A DNA stretch of 64,000 nt, taken from NCBI RefSeq assembly GCF_001298445.1, contig NZ_CP012036.1, positions 5,487,690-5,551,689 on the forward strand. Direction: 5' to 3'. A program made the position numbers and the translations under genes. This document shows, in pieces, positions 8,439 through 18,460 of this stretch; the stretch's first letter is position 1; each line of letters begins with the position of its first letter. This stretch comes from Nostoc piscinale CENA21. GTDB taxonomy: Bacteria > Cyanobacteriota > Cyanobacteriia > Cyanobacteriales > Nostocaceae. The notes beneath the pieces are model-generated. The model did not search any database and was not told where the DNA came from. It saw only the letters and a list, made by a program, of their open reading frames with translations.

Positions 8439-11133
8439 ATGCAGGAAAATTGGCAGATTTCGCTCAAGCAAGAACTTATCAACCAGTATGTGCGTAATTC
8501 ACAAGAATGGGTTGATTTTAATATTTCTACATCAGGTTTATTAAATATAACTATTGTAAGTGATAGCTTTATTAATTTATCTATTTTTCAACGCAAAGAA
8601 CAAATTTATAGCTTACTTAAATCACAAGTTCCTCGTTTATCTCCTGGATTTATTTCCTTATATACACCTCAAGAAGCAGATTCACTCAATCTTTCAGCAC
8701 CACAGGCTTCTAATATAGCTTCACTACAAACTTGGCATGATTTAGCAATTCAAGCAGCAAATCCGCATAATCAACTTCAAATTCTCCAAAATGAACCTCA
8801 AATACCCAGAACAGTGACATTTTATTCTTTTAAAGGAGGAGTAGGTCGAACTACTGCATTAACTCATGTTGCGTCGATTTTGGCGATGCGTGGTCTTAAA
8901 GTAGTAGCAGTTGATTTAGATTTAGAAGCACCTGGTTTAAGTACAGCATTCAACCTTAAACCACAACCTGAATATGGAATTGTTGACTATTTTTATGAGC
9001 GTTCCTATTTACCACAAGGAGTAGAACCAAGTATTTCAATTGCTGAAATATTTGGTGAAGTGAGGCTCTCTAATGCTACCGGAAGATTATTTGTTGTTCC
9101 TGCTGGTTCTCTTAATCTTGATTATGTTTCTAAGGTTGATGATCTTCATGCTACTACTATTATTGATGGGCAACATAGTCTTTGGTCAATTTTCAAAAAT
9201 GAAATTTACGAACAACTAAAACCAGATATTCTGTTAATTGATTCAAGAACGGGAATCAATCAATGGGGAGCTTTATCATTAATTCAAGCAGCTGATGAAG
9301 CAATTATATTTCTCTTTCCTAATGAGCAAAATAAACAAGGAATAGAACTGTTAATACAATCACTTCAAGGTTTGAAGAAACTATCAATTAACTTTGTTTT
9401 TTCTTTAGTTCCTGATGTTACCCCTATTGGTTTATCTAAAGTAAAACAAATTTGGAAATCACTGCTCAACAAAATAAATACAGCAACAGATGAAAATTAT
9501 GAAACAGATGAAGATGAGCAAGATTTAGATAATGTTCAACCTCCAATAGAAAAACTTTTAGTAATACCTTATCTTTTGCCAATTGCTTTAGCTGATAGTT
9601 ATCCTGTACAAGGTACACAAGATTACTATACAAAAATTGCTAATTTAATTGATGAAAAAACTGACGAACTTAAACGCAGTAATGTTTTAAATACAATAGA
9701 TCAGCGATGGAAAATTATTGAAAGTCTGCATTTTCCTGAAGTCAATGCTGCTGATCAAAGACAAGATTTAAACCTACTATTTCAGCGTACTACTGATTTT
9801 GAAAGATTTTTAGATGATACAACCTGCCTAATTAGAGGGAGAAAAGGTACAGGTAAAACCGCCCTTTATTGGCTTTTTTTACAACACAAAAGTGTTGCTC
9901 AGAAACTAGCTCACGGGCGTTTGGACAAAACTATCTTTTTGTCAGCACATGGTAGATTCCAAAAAAAGTCGCCCATCTCGTGATGAATTCCAGATTATCC
10001 ATCAAAATTTGCAGCAAAATAGTGGCACATGGGAAGCTTTTTGGAGAGCCTATTTACTGCTTAGATGTCATCAGGAAAATTTATTTACTTTTCCTAAAGG
10101 TAAGAAAGGTACAAAGTTTAGTGACCTGAAAAAAATTATTAATAATTTACCTACAGAAAGATGGCAGTCTGAATCCACTCAAGCTCTGGTATTATTGTCT
10201 ATTAACTCTGAACTCAGGCTTATAGTTAAAGATGCCATAGATATTCATCTGAATGAAGCAGCCAAAAGTAATTCTCAAAAAATGTGGTTTCTTTACGATG
10301 ATTTAGATGAAGATTTTCCTGAAGTAGGCGGAGTAAGGCAACAAGCACTCACTGGCTTATTTCAATTAGTTCAATCTTGTGATGCTAATAGGTTAACAGA
10401 AATTAGATTTAAAATCTTCTTAAGAGAAGATATATGGAATCGTTTAAGTTTCGACAATAAAAGTCATTTTACTGGACGAGATATTATCTTACAGTGGACT
10501 ATGATTGACTTTCTTCGATTAGCACTTCGTCAAGCAATACAATCTGAAGATTTCAAGAATTTGGTTGACAGAATATCGCCTGTTGCTTTTGAAAGTATTG
10601 ATCAAGCTACTGAAGAGGCGATTGATAAAGCTTTAGAAATACTTTGGGGAAGTCGTCGCCGAGGTGGAAACAGAGCTAAAAATGTATCTCGATGGGTATA
10701 TGAGCGATTAACAGACTCAAGTGGTACTACTTTTCCTCGAAGTTTAAGTATATTACTTAAAGGGGCAAAGGAACATGAACTAACCTATAAGGGACAATCA
10801 TCAAGCAAATTTCGTACAGACCGCCTACTTCAAGGAAAATCCTTAGAATATGGTTTGAAAAAAGCATCTGAAAAGCGGTGTGAAGAAATTAAAGAGGAAT
10901 ATCCTGACTTGACTAAGTTTTTTGATTCCTTGAAGGGGAAATTAGCCTTCTTATCTAAAGAACAGTTACAAACAGTATGGAAAGAATCAGCTCATGATAT
11001 AGCAGATTTTGAAGAATTTGCGTCTTTTCTAAGTGAAATTGGCATTATTGAATGGCGAGAAAAAGAGAAACGCTATAAAGTTGCTGATATCTATGTATAT
11101 GGTTTTGAAATGATTCGCCAAGGTGCTGTATAA
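8439..11133 (+). CDS. Two-module P-loop ATPase: ParA/MinD-like plus Sll1717-like (frameshifted at an A7 run)
   Basis: The sequence holds two overlapping frames (8439-9983 and 9949-11133) that together describe one protein of about 897 residues if one A is removed from the run 9961-9967. Module 1 starts with about 120 residues of unknown fold. A deviant Walker A follows, FKGGVGRTT (131-139), with VAVDLDLEAPGLS (157-168) as in ParA/MinD-like ATPases. Module 2 has a second Walker A, GRKGTGKTA (467-475), and a Walker B-like MWFLYDDLDEDF in the second frame, typical of Sll1717-family P-loop ATPases. The break falls inside module 2, between Walker A and B. An ATP-driven sensing or conflict role with the upstream HEPN gene is inference. 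Confidence 0.75.
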
Positions 11134-11135
11134 AG

Positions 11136-11483
11136 ATATTTTTTAGAGAAATTCAAGTCGCTACAATCTCGGATAGAGAAGAACGACAAAATATTGCTGG
11201 TTGCGTAGAAATTTTGGCGGGTTTGCGGTTTGAAAAAGATTTGATTCGTCAATTATTACGGGAAGATATCATGAAAGATTCTGTAATTTATCAAGATATT
11301 GTTCAGAAGGAAGCATTTAAACTAATTAGCCGTCAGCTAAAACGCCGTTTTGGAGATATCAATACACCATTACTGGAGAGGGTTCGTAATTTATCGGCTG
11401 AACAATTAGAAGAATTAGGAGAGGCTTTATTAGATTTTTCGGAAGTTGCTGATTTGGAAGTTTGGTTAAATCAGCAAAATTAG
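11136..11483 (+). pseudogene. C-terminal remnant of an Rpn/PD-(D/E)XK family protein (DUF4351)
   Basis: The open frame from 11136 reads REIQVATISDREERQNIAGC and ends with a DUF4351-type tail (QLKRRFGDINTPLLERVRNL, then LSAEQLEELGEALLDF, then LEVWLNQ). In cyanobacteria this tail closes Rpn-family recombination-promoting nucleases/putative transposases of about 300 residues. The nuclease core is missing, so this is a 5'-truncated gene. A TTG at 11214 is the only start-like codon that would give an 89-residue product. It follows the ATPase stop by 2 bases and has its own terminator. Confidence 0.7.
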
Positions 11484-11499
11484 TTTGCATAAATATATG

Positions 11500-11530
11500 A
11501 AAACAGCTACTTTTTGAAGGTGGCTGTTTT
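11500..11530 (+). terminator. Rho-independent terminator after the DUF4351 remnant
   Basis: Arms aaaacagctac (11500-11510) and gtggctgtttt (11520-11530) pair over 11 bp with one G-T pair and run into six T's in all. It closes the cassette transcript that begins at the HEPN gene. Confidence 0.75.
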
Positions 11531-11616
11531 TTATTGGAACCGCATAGACGCAAAGGATAGGGAGTAGAAAGTAAAGTTACACTTAAAGCTAATTTTGCTA
11601 TGAGTGTTTACGTCTT

Positions 11617-11787
11617 ATGTCAGGGTTAATAGATGCTTTAGATAGGATTCTAAATTAGTTACAGCAGCATAAAGCATTGTCCGCATCTGCTCTACAATCC
11701 GGGCTTTCTTATGAGGAGATTGAAGAAAAAGTACGAGATTTACCGTTTCGCTTAACGAAAGAAGTTTACGAATCATTCTTTATTTGA
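11617..11787 (+). pseudogene. Remnant of an SMI1/KNR4-family gene
   Basis: The frame from ATG 11617 reads MSGLIDALDRILN, then an in-frame TAG (11656-11658), then LQQHKALSASALQSGLSYEE and VRDLPFRLTKEVYE before stopping at 11785. The LPFRLxKEVYE stretch is typical of the N-terminus of cyanobacterial SMI1/KNR4 proteins, where the TAG position is normally Trp (TGG). Only about 55 codons remain of a family usually 150-200 residues long. SMI1/KNR4 proteins often act as immunity proteins of polymorphic toxins. It is an inactive relic. Confidence 0.6.
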
Positions 11788-11804
11788 TAAATCAAAGCTG
11801 AAAT

Positions 11805-12332
11805 TCAACTTATAACAAAAAGTTCATCAAGTTTGGTTTTTAACTCTGGAGATACCATTAGAGGATTATAAATTTCTCCCTGATAAGGTTGCCAAATATA
11901 ACCAGAGCTAAATTGTCTGAAAATAGGTAATGTTGCTACTTCCTGTTCAATTATTTGCGATAAAACTAATCCAGGAATAGATAAATTAGGCAAGTCTTCA
12001 ATTAATTCACTATATGTTCTAAATTCATCAACTTCTACACCCACTAAAGCATAACGAAATGGAGGAGCAAGGCGTAGTTTTTGGTAAAGTAAAATACCTA
12101 ACTCTGTCATTAAATAAGCACTTTCTGGGCTATTGATTCCTACTTCACTAATATTATTTGGGTAAACCCGACACCACCAATTGCTTTCTATATCTTGAAA
12201 GGTGTCTACGTGACATAGGCATGAACTACCATTTGAGAGTATAAATATTTGCCCTATAAAATGTTGAGCAAATTTATGAGCAGTGCTTTCATCAGAACCA
12301 CATTCTGCTGATAAACTAAATATCCATGCCAT
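11805..12332 (-). CDS. Hypothetical protein, possible immunity-type partner
   Basis: This is a 175-residue soluble, acidic protein that I do not recognise. Starting at ATG 12332 (MAWIFSLSAECGSDEST), it has no signal peptide or membrane segment. It has aromatic-rich stretches (IESNWWCRVYPNN, SSGYIWQPYQGEIY) and ends in ELKTKLDELFVIS. It lies 26 bp downstream of the 12359-12850 gene on the same strand, so the two look like an operon. Next to an SMI1/KNR4 relic, a toxin/immunity pairing is plausible but is only inference from context. Confidence 0.6.
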   Translation of the reverse strand: MAWIFSLSAECGSDESTAHKFAQHFIGQIFILSNGSSCLCHVDTFQDIESNWWCRVYPNNISEVGINSPESAYLMTELGILLYQKLRLAPPFRYALVGVEVDEFRTYSELIEDLPNLSIPGLVLSQIIEQEVATLPIFRQFSSGYIWQPYQGEIYNPLMVSPELKTKLDELFVIS

Positions 12333-12358
12333 GTTTTTAGCTTCCTATTTTCATAGTT

Positions 12359-12850
12359 TTAATCTACTCTCTGCCAATAGTTTTTGGTGTTTGCTAATGA
12401 TAATTCGTACCTTTCTAAAGACATTGTAACTCTCGGTACAATGCTAACGTGGGTTGGACTATCTTGAATAGCTTGTAAGTCTCCAGTGATATTACTATCA
12501 TCAATTTGCCACAGAGAATCTTTTCCAGTTCCACCAAATTGAGGGGGTTTACGAAAAGCTGGTAAAGCTTCAATGGATAAAGAAACAGACATTCCCTTTG
12601 TATCTTTGATAGCGACAGTAACAAGCTCTCCTTTAACCTCACGTTCTGACTCTGCTAACAAATAGCCTTGCTCATCAAGATAACCTATAGGCATTTGCTC
12701 AATGTTTATATCAATGCCTGGTCTAATTCCTAATAGTCTTGCACTTCGACCTATTTTGGGTTTGCCATTTTGCGCCATCATCCCACGATAGTAGAGTTTT
12801 ACCATACATAAAATAATGCAAAATTTAAAGATAATCAGTATGCGTTTCAT
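12359..12850 (-). CDS. Hypothetical protein, possible orphan toxin-domain module
   Basis: I do not firmly recognise this family. From ATG 12850 it is 163 residues. Alternatives are GTG 12865, or ATG 12781/12778, which drop a hydrophobic stretch (ILIIFKFCIILCMV) that may be untranslated leader or a membrane segment. The conserved-looking part begins GKPKIGRSARLLGIRPGIDI and ends with HVSIVPRVTMSLERYELSLA followed by NTKNYWQRV. That tail resembles the C-terminal ends of some polymorphic toxin modules, from memory only. No catalytic residues can be assigned. Confidence 0.5.
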   Translation of the reverse strand: MKRILIIFKFCIILCMVKLYYRGMMAQNGKPKIGRSARLLGIRPGIDINIEQMPIGYLDEQGYLLAESEREVKGELVTVAIKDTKGMSVSLSIEALPAFRKPPQFGGTGKDSLWQIDDSNITGDLQAIQDSPTHVSIVPRVTMSLERYELSLANTKNYWQRVD

Positions 12851-12900
12851 AGAGATACTTTTCACAAAAAATTATGAGCGAAATTATGAATAAAAAAATA

Positions 12901-12925
12901 ATCGGTGCAGGTTTGCTACACCGAT
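12901..12925 (-). terminator. Short hairpin between the hypothetical operon and the PIN/TRAM gene
   Basis: atcggtg (12901-12907) and caccgat (12919-12925) pair around an 11-base loop, 48 bp beyond the stop of the PIN/TRAM gene. On the minus strand it is followed by an A/T-rich tract. It probably ends that transcript. Confidence 0.4.
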
Positions 12926-12972
12926 CGCATTACTTGTGCATGATTTAATTGTGATTGAACCAGACATTTCCC

Positions 12973-14049
12973 TCACGCTAATGCTGAAGCTTGGGGTTTG
13001 GCAAAAATCATGCGTCCGGCTGAGGTTTGCAAGGCGCTGGTGACGACTACGCGCAGTTCACCCCCTACATAACCGCTACCTTCTTCAACGACAACCATTG
13101 TGCCGTCATCTAAATAGCCAATACCTTGACTTGGTTCTTTGCCTTCTTTGAGAATTTTGAGGTCGAGGTTATCGCCTGGTAAATAAGTCGGACGGACGGC
13201 GTTAACTAAATCGTTGACGTTTAATACAGGTACTTTCTGTACGCTGGCTACTTTCGACAAGTTGTAGTCGTTGGTTAGCAATGTCGCGTTGATTTCTTGG
13301 GCAAAGCGGACTAATTTCGCGTCTACGGTGGCAATATCATCGTAGTCGATGGGGTTAATTAAAATGCGTTCTGGGTAAGCTTCTTTAATCCGGTTCAGAA
13401 TCTCTAAACCGCGTCTTCCTCGCACCCGCTTTTGGTCTTTACTGGCATCAGCTACTTGCTGCAATTCCTGTAAAACAAATTGTGGCACGATGATTGGCCC
13501 TTCTAAAAACCCTGTTTCTAGTAGTGCTTCAATACGACCATCAATTATACAGCTAGTATCTAAAACTTTGGTATTGGCAGGCTTTAATGTACCTTCTGCT
13601 ACCATTGTTTCCACAGTATTCGGATTAATTAATCGCAGTAATCCTCGCCCGTGGGTATCTGCCAAATTCATGCCAGTAACGGCTAAAATAATACTACCAA
13701 CAACTGCCACCAAGGGTTTGATAAAACTAAAATCTGGCGGTATAGGTAGCAAAAATAACGGAGCCAGCATTAAGTTTGCCAGTAGTAAGCCAATGACTAA
13801 TCCTATGGCACGCGTTAATATAACTTCCAGTGGCATTTCGCGGACTTGTGACTCTAGGCGACGATAAGTCGTCTGGAAACTCAGTCCAACTGCACCGCCA
13901 ATAATAGCGGCAAAGACGGCAACTGTGAGGCGTAAAGCTTCTAGGTTGGTCACTCGATCTAGCGTGCCATCTGGTAGCAGATCGGTGCTGTAGAAACCTA
14001 TGCCTGCTGCTGCCAAAATGAATGAGAGAATAATAATGGCATCAAGCAT
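12973..14049 (-). CDS. Membrane-anchored PIN/TRAM-domain protein (YacL type)
   Basis: This is a 358-residue protein with an N-terminal membrane part, a PIN nuclease-like domain and a C-terminal TRAM domain. Four hydrophobic segments lie within residues 1-130. The PIN domain follows (VLDTSCIIDGRIEALL, VPQFVLQELQQVAD, LLTNDYNLSKVA), with acidic residues in the expected places. TRAM is at the end (GIGYLDDGTMVVVEEGSGYV, then GGELRVVVTSALQT). The family resembles Bacillus YacL and is conserved in cyanobacteria. RNA cleavage or binding at the membrane is the likely role, not proven. ATG 14049 is preferred over an upstream TTG (14070) because AGGA lies just before it. Confidence 0.85.
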   Translation of the reverse strand: MLDAIIILSFILAAAGIGFYSTDLLPDGTLDRVTNLEALRLTVAVFAAIIGGAVGLSFQTTYRRLESQVREMPLEVILTRAIGLVIGLLLANLMLAPLFLLPIPPDFSFIKPLVAVVGSIILAVTGMNLADTHGRGLLRLINPNTVETMVAEGTLKPANTKVLDTSCIIDGRIEALLETGFLEGPIIVPQFVLQELQQVADASKDQKRVRGRRGLEILNRIKEAYPERILINPIDYDDIATVDAKLVRFAQEINATLLTNDYNLSKVASVQKVPVLNVNDLVNAVRPTYLPGDNLDLKILKEGKEPSQGIGYLDDGTMVVVEEGSGYVGGELRVVVTSALQTSAGRMIFAKPQASALA

Positions 14050-14293
14050 GGTTGTGTTGTTTTCCTGCAATTGTTTTACCCGATAAAATCAAATGTTTTT
14101 GATTTCATCGCTAAAAGCCAATAATGAATATTGACTTAGACTAAGGGCTGAAGCAGGGAATATCTGCAAATATTATAACTAAAGAGCTTTATTTTAATAT
14201 TTTGCATGGTTTTGTTGTAAAACGATAAAAAACCATAAACAAACTTCTTATTTGGGCAATTTGTAATGCTTTGTTAAGTAATTATTGCTGGAA

Positions 14294-15477
14294 ATGAACA
14301 CAAAATTTGCTATTTCTAGCATTGTCAGTTCTGCTTATGTACATATTCCTTTTTGCAGACGACGGTGCTTTTATTGCGATTTCCCTGTGTCTGTCGTGGG
14401 CGATCGCTTGCGGGGTGAAACATCTGGTACAATCTCCCATTACGTAGAGGTGTTATGTCAAGAAATTGCCAATACGCCTAGTTTTGGTCAATCTTTGCAG
14501 ACAATTTTTTTTTGGTGGTGGTACTCCTTCACTGCTATCAACTAAGCAGTTAGCACAAATACTAGAAGCTTTAGAACAACGTTTTGGAATTGCGCCGCAA
14601 GTCGAAATTTCAATGGAAGTAGATCCAGGTACATTTGATTTAGCGCATATCTCTGGCTATCAGAGTTTGGGTGTAAATCGGGTGAGTTTGGGTGTACAAG
14701 CCTTTCAAGAAGAATTGTTAAAAGTAGCTGGGCGATCGCATTCAGTTAAAGATATCTTTGCAGCTATCGAATTAATTCACAAAGTCGAGATTCCCGAATT
14801 TAGTTTAGATTTAATTTCTGGGTTGCCACATCAGTCTTTAGATCAATGGTCTGATTCTTTAGCAAAAGCAGTATCTACCAACCCGACGCATATATCTATC
14901 TATGATTTAACCATTGAACCAGGTACAGCTTTTAATCGCTACTACAAACCAGGAGATCATCCTCTACCAACAGATGAAACCACAGTCAAAATGTACCAAA
15001 TGGGACAGCAAGTATTGACTGGTGCAGGTTATGAACATTATGAAATTTCTAATTATGCCCGACCTGGACACCAGTGTCAGCATAATCGAGTTTATTGGGA
15101 AAACCGCCATTATTATGGCTTTGGGATGGGCGCAGCAAGTTACACAGCAAAAAAAACGCTTCACACGCCCCCGCAAAACTCAGGAATATTATCAATGGGT
15201 GCAAGCTGGTTGCACAATTGACTGTGAAGTAACTCCACCAGCCGAAGTATTGTTAGAAACTTTAATGTTGGGGTTGCGCTTGGCTGAAGGTGTGAGTGTT
15301 TCTCGCTTACAAGCAGAGTTTGGCAAAGAGAAAATAGGGGAAATTTATCAATGTTTGCAACCTTACCTTGAGAAAGGTTGGGTAAAAGTTACAGAAGGAA
15401 GGTTGCAATTAACTGACCCAGAAGGATTTTTATTTTCTAATGTAATTTTGGCTGATTTATTTAATCAGTTGGGTTAA
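14294..15477 (+). CDS. hemW: HemW-type radical SAM heme chaperone (two frameshifts at homopolymers)
   Basis: Three frames cover one gene: 14294 to about 14513, then to about 15149, then to 15477. Removing one T from T9 (14505-14513) and one A from A8 (15149-15156) gives an uninterrupted 393-residue protein, the normal HemW length. The N-terminus has the radical SAM cluster motif in HIPFCRRRCFYCDF (CX3CX2C without the fourth Cys of HemN, which points to HemW), then FGGGTPSLL (SAM-binding GGGTP) and GMGAASYTA. HemW inserts heme into respiratory enzymes; many members are misannotated as coproporphyrinogen oxidase. ATG 14294 is chosen over an upstream TTG. Both breaks look like sequencing errors, since nothing else in the gene has decayed. 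Confidence 0.85.
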
Positions 15478-15589
15478 TTATTTTTGTTGAAGTGAGAGAT
15501 TAGGGACTAGAGGCTAGTTGGCTTATACCTGAAAAAGATAATAGGGAATAGTAGAAAATTCCCATTCCCTACTCCCTAATCCTCACTTC

Positions 15590-16147
15590 CTATCCTTCAG
15601 AGTAAGTGTCTTGATAAAATTGCAGACGACCTACGCCGAGAAATTGACCGATGGTTTGCTTTCCGGTGGGAAATCCTTTTACACCAAATAAATAGACACC
15701 ATCATTAAAAGGATTACGGTAAGTCCGCAAACCAATGGTTACTGTTTGGTCTGGTGGTACAGGGTTAGCAAAGGTGACTGTAAAATTTTGTTTGTCATTG
15801 CTAACCACAGATTTGACTGCTAAATTTTTGCCTTGGCGATCGCGTGTACCCACAAACGCAACGGTATCATTAGGATTAAATTCAATTCTTTCTGTACCTA
15901 AGACTTGAGTAAAAGTCACCTGTTGCAATGATTCTCCGGCAGCAGTTGGTATTTTGACTGTAAAGTAGTATGTTGTATCAGATACATTGGTTTCATTTTG
16001 TGGTGTACTAGCACTAACTAAACGTGGTGATTGAGTAAAGGCGATCGCACCATTGCCTAAAGTCACTGCATTCGCGGCAAACTGAGGTAAGGAACAAAGG
16101 CCTACACCAACAAACAGCGTGCTTAAAAAGCTGCTGATGTACTTCAT
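15590..16147 (-). CDS. DUF2808 secreted protein
   Basis: This is a 185-residue exported protein of a family common in cyanobacteria and of unknown function. A classical signal peptide covers about residues 1-27 (MKYISSFLSTLFVGVGLCSL, ending FAANA). The rest is a beta-rich domain (YYFTVKIPTAAGESLQQVTF, NPVPPDQTVTIGLRTYRNP, GVYLFGVKGFP) with the DUF2808 pattern of a proline-rich strand and the RTYRNP box. It lies tail to tail with hemW (112 bp). A periplasmic or cell-surface location is expected. Confidence 0.85.
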   Translation of the reverse strand: MKYISSFLSTLFVGVGLCSLPQFAANAVTLGNGAIAFTQSPRLVSASTPQNETNVSDTTYYFTVKIPTAAGESLQQVTFTQVLGTERIEFNPNDTVAFVGTRDRQGKNLAVKSVVSNDKQNFTVTFANPVPPDQTVTIGLRTYRNPFNDGVYLFGVKGFPTGKQTIGQFLGVGRLQFYQDTYSEG

Positions 16148-16869
16148 AATTTTATTTTTGTCTAACTCGTTAACTCATTAAATGGGTTCTCTTACCCATA
16201 CTTAACTCTCAGCAACTGTCTAGAAATTTGCTGAATAATTTCTATTTATTTCAAGATTTTTTCAGTATAGCAATTATTTTTTTTATGTTAGGAATAGCTA
16301 AAAATGAATAGTCCTTATTCAGGATTTTCACGGTTTATATGTCCCATAAGACAATAGTTTTATAGGTGTATAAATATGTATAAATCACGAAAATACCTCT
16401 ATCTTAAGTGTGCTTTTATTCAGGAAATTTACTTCAAGCAATTACTATTGAATTGAGTGATAAACTAGAGTTTTTCGTTTCAAAGAACTAAAGAATTCAC
16501 GGTAAGACTAAATCATCTGTGAACTAAGAGATCCCGGACTTCTTCAAGAAGTCCAGGAGCTGAGACGTAATACTACGGGGCTTACACGGTGATACGCAAA
16601 ATCTAGGGTTGCAGTAAGGGTGTAGATGTTAAAAATCCTTACAACCATACTCAACAAATAACCTTCGTGCATAAGTCTTACCAGATACACAGACTCTTCA
16701 CATTCTCATTTCTGCTTCTAATTTCAGCGTTCTGCCTGATTTGCCCATTTGCCACAGCCAACTTTCTCAATACAATCAGACTACGACGATACCCAGAAGG
16801 TCTTAAAATATTGTTAATTTCTGCTAAACCCCTCCACCTTAAATTTACAAGTATCACCCCAAAATTACT
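16148..16869. other. 722-bp spacer upstream of the GH57 gene
   Basis: The sequence is AT-rich with no convincing gene. It contains one dispersed hairpin (16536-16554). The last 200 bp presumably hold the promoter of the GH57 gene. A weak frame beginning at 16667 simply overlaps the GH57 start in another frame. Confidence 0.5.
16536..16554. repeat. Dispersed hairpin GGACTTCTT-c-AAGAAGTCC
   Basis: Arms 16536-16544 and 16546-16554 are perfectly complementary. A near-identical hairpin (CCCGACTTCTT/AAGAAGTCGGG) is at 31853-31875, so this is a small repeat family shared by two unrelated spacers. Confidence 0.7.
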
Positions 16870-18459
16870 ATGGCTATTGGCTACGTCGCGCTTGTACTTC
16901 ATGCACACCTGCCCTTCGTTCGTCACCCAGAAAGTGACTATGTGCTGGAGGAAGAATGGCTTTATGAAGCCATTACCGAAACATATATTCCCTTACTAAA
17001 AGTCTTTGAAGGCTTAAAGCGAGACGGCATCGACTTTAAAATCACCATGAGTATGACACCACCTTTGGTGTCAATGCTACGTGATCCCCTACTGCAAGAA
17101 CGCTATGATGCTCACTTAGCCAAATTAGAGGAACTTACAGAACTAGAAATTGAGCATAACGTTAACAATGGGCATATTCGTTATTTAGCAGAACACTACG
17201 CCACCGAGTTTAACGAAGCGCGGGAAATGTGGGAACGCTACAAAGGTGATTTGGTAACTGCTTTTAAGCAATTCCAAGATAGCAATAACTTAGAAATTAT
17301 CACTTGTGGCGCGACTCACGGCTACTTGCCATTGATGAAAATGTATCCCCAAGCTGTATGGGCGCAAATTCAAGTAGCCTGTGAACACTACGAACAAACC
17401 TTTGGTCGTCCGCCTAAAGGTATTTGGTTGCCAGAATGCGCTTACTATGAAGGGCTGGAGAGGATGCTGGCTGATGCTGGGTTGCGTTACTTCCTCACCG
17501 ATGGTCATGGTATTCTCTACGCCCGTCCCCGTCCGCGTTTTGGTAGCTATGCGCCGATTTTTACCGAAACAGGGGTAGCAGCTTTTGGTAGAGACCATGA
17601 GTCTTCACAACAGGTATGGTCTTCGGAAGTGGGCTATCCTGGCGCAGCCGAATATCGAGAATTTTACAAAGATTTGGGCTGGGAAGCAGAGTATGAGTAC
17701 ATCAAACCCTATATCATGCCCAATGGTCAGCGCAAAAATACGGGGATTAAATACCATAAAATTACCGGACGCGGTTTAGGGTTATCAGATAAGGCACTGT
17801 ATGATCCTTACTGGGCAAGAGAAAAAGCCGCAGAACACGCTGCTAACTTTATGTATAACCGCGAACGGCAGGCTGAACATCTTTACGGGATTATGCAGCG
17901 TCCACCGATTATTGTTTCGCCCTACGATGCTGAGTTATTCGGACATTGGTGGTATGAAGGCCCTTGGTTTATTGACTATTTATTCCGTAAGTCATGGTAC
18001 GACCAAGGTACATATAAAATGACTCACTTGGCAGATTATCTCAGAGCAGAACCCAGCCAGCAAGTTTGCCGTCCTTCTCAGTCGAGTTGGGGTTACAAAG
18101 GTTTCCATGAATATTGGTTAAATGAGACAAATGCTTGGATTTATCCCCATCTGCACAAAGCCGCAGAACGGATGATTGAAATCTCGAAGTTGGAACCTGC
18201 TGATGAGTTGCAATGGCGGGCGCTAAACCAAGCAGCAAGAGAACTGTTATTAGCACAATCTTCTGACTGGGCATTTATTATGCGGACAGGGACAATGGTT
18301 CCTTATGCAGTCCGCCGGACGCGATCGCACCTGATGCGGTTTAATAAACTTTATGAAGATGTCAAAATCGGTAAAGTTGACAGTGGTTGGCTAGAAAAAA
18401 TCGAAGTCATGGATAATATCTTCCCAGAAATTAACTATCGCGTTTATCGTCCTTTGTAA
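16870..18459 (+). CDS. Glycoside hydrolase family 57 protein, 1,4-alpha-glucan branching enzyme type (DUF1957)
   Basis: This is a 529-residue GH57 (beta/alpha)7-barrel followed by the DUF1957 helical domain. The probable role is forming alpha-1,6 branches in glycogen in the cytosol. Seen: the N-terminal family motif LVLHAHLPFVRHP (9-20), the nucleophile Glu189 in WLPECAYYEG, the acid/base Asp353 in SPYDAELFGHWWYEG, and an SSWGYKG motif in the C-terminal region. Residue positions agree well with characterised Thermus-type GH57 branching enzymes, as far as I recall them. It is separate from the GH13 glgB family. Amylase activity cannot be excluded. Nearby genes (invertases, GH15-like) are also carbohydrate enzymes. 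Confidence 0.88.
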   Translation: MAIGYVALVLHAHLPFVRHPESDYVLEEEWLYEAITETYIPLLKVFEGLKRDGIDFKITMSMTPPLVSMLRDPLLQERYDAHLAKLEELTELEIEHNVNNGHIRYLAEHYATEFNEAREMWERYKGDLVTAFKQFQDSNNLEIITCGATHGYLPLMKMYPQAVWAQIQVACEHYEQTFGRPPKGIWLPECAYYEGLERMLADAGLRYFLTDGHGILYARPRPRFGSYAPIFTETGVAAFGRDHESSQQVWSSEVGYPGAAEYREFYKDLGWEAEYEYIKPYIMPNGQRKNTGIKYHKITGRGLGLSDKALYDPYWAREKAAEHAANFMYNRERQAEHLYGIMQRPPIIVSPYDAELFGHWWYEGPWFIDYLFRKSWYDQGTYKMTHLADYLRAEPSQQVCRPSQSSWGYKGFHEYWLNETNAWIYPHLHKAAERMIEISKLEPADELQWRALNQAARELLLAQSSDWAFIMRTGTMVPYAVRRTRSHLMRFNKLYEDVKIGKVDSGWLEKIEVMDNIFPEINYRVYRPL

Positions 18460-18460
18460 A

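Noticed and set aside
9962..9968. Programmed -1 frameshifting in the P-loop ATPase
   Set aside because: The slippery heptamer is present, but the continuing frame is +1, so a -1 slip would not reach it.
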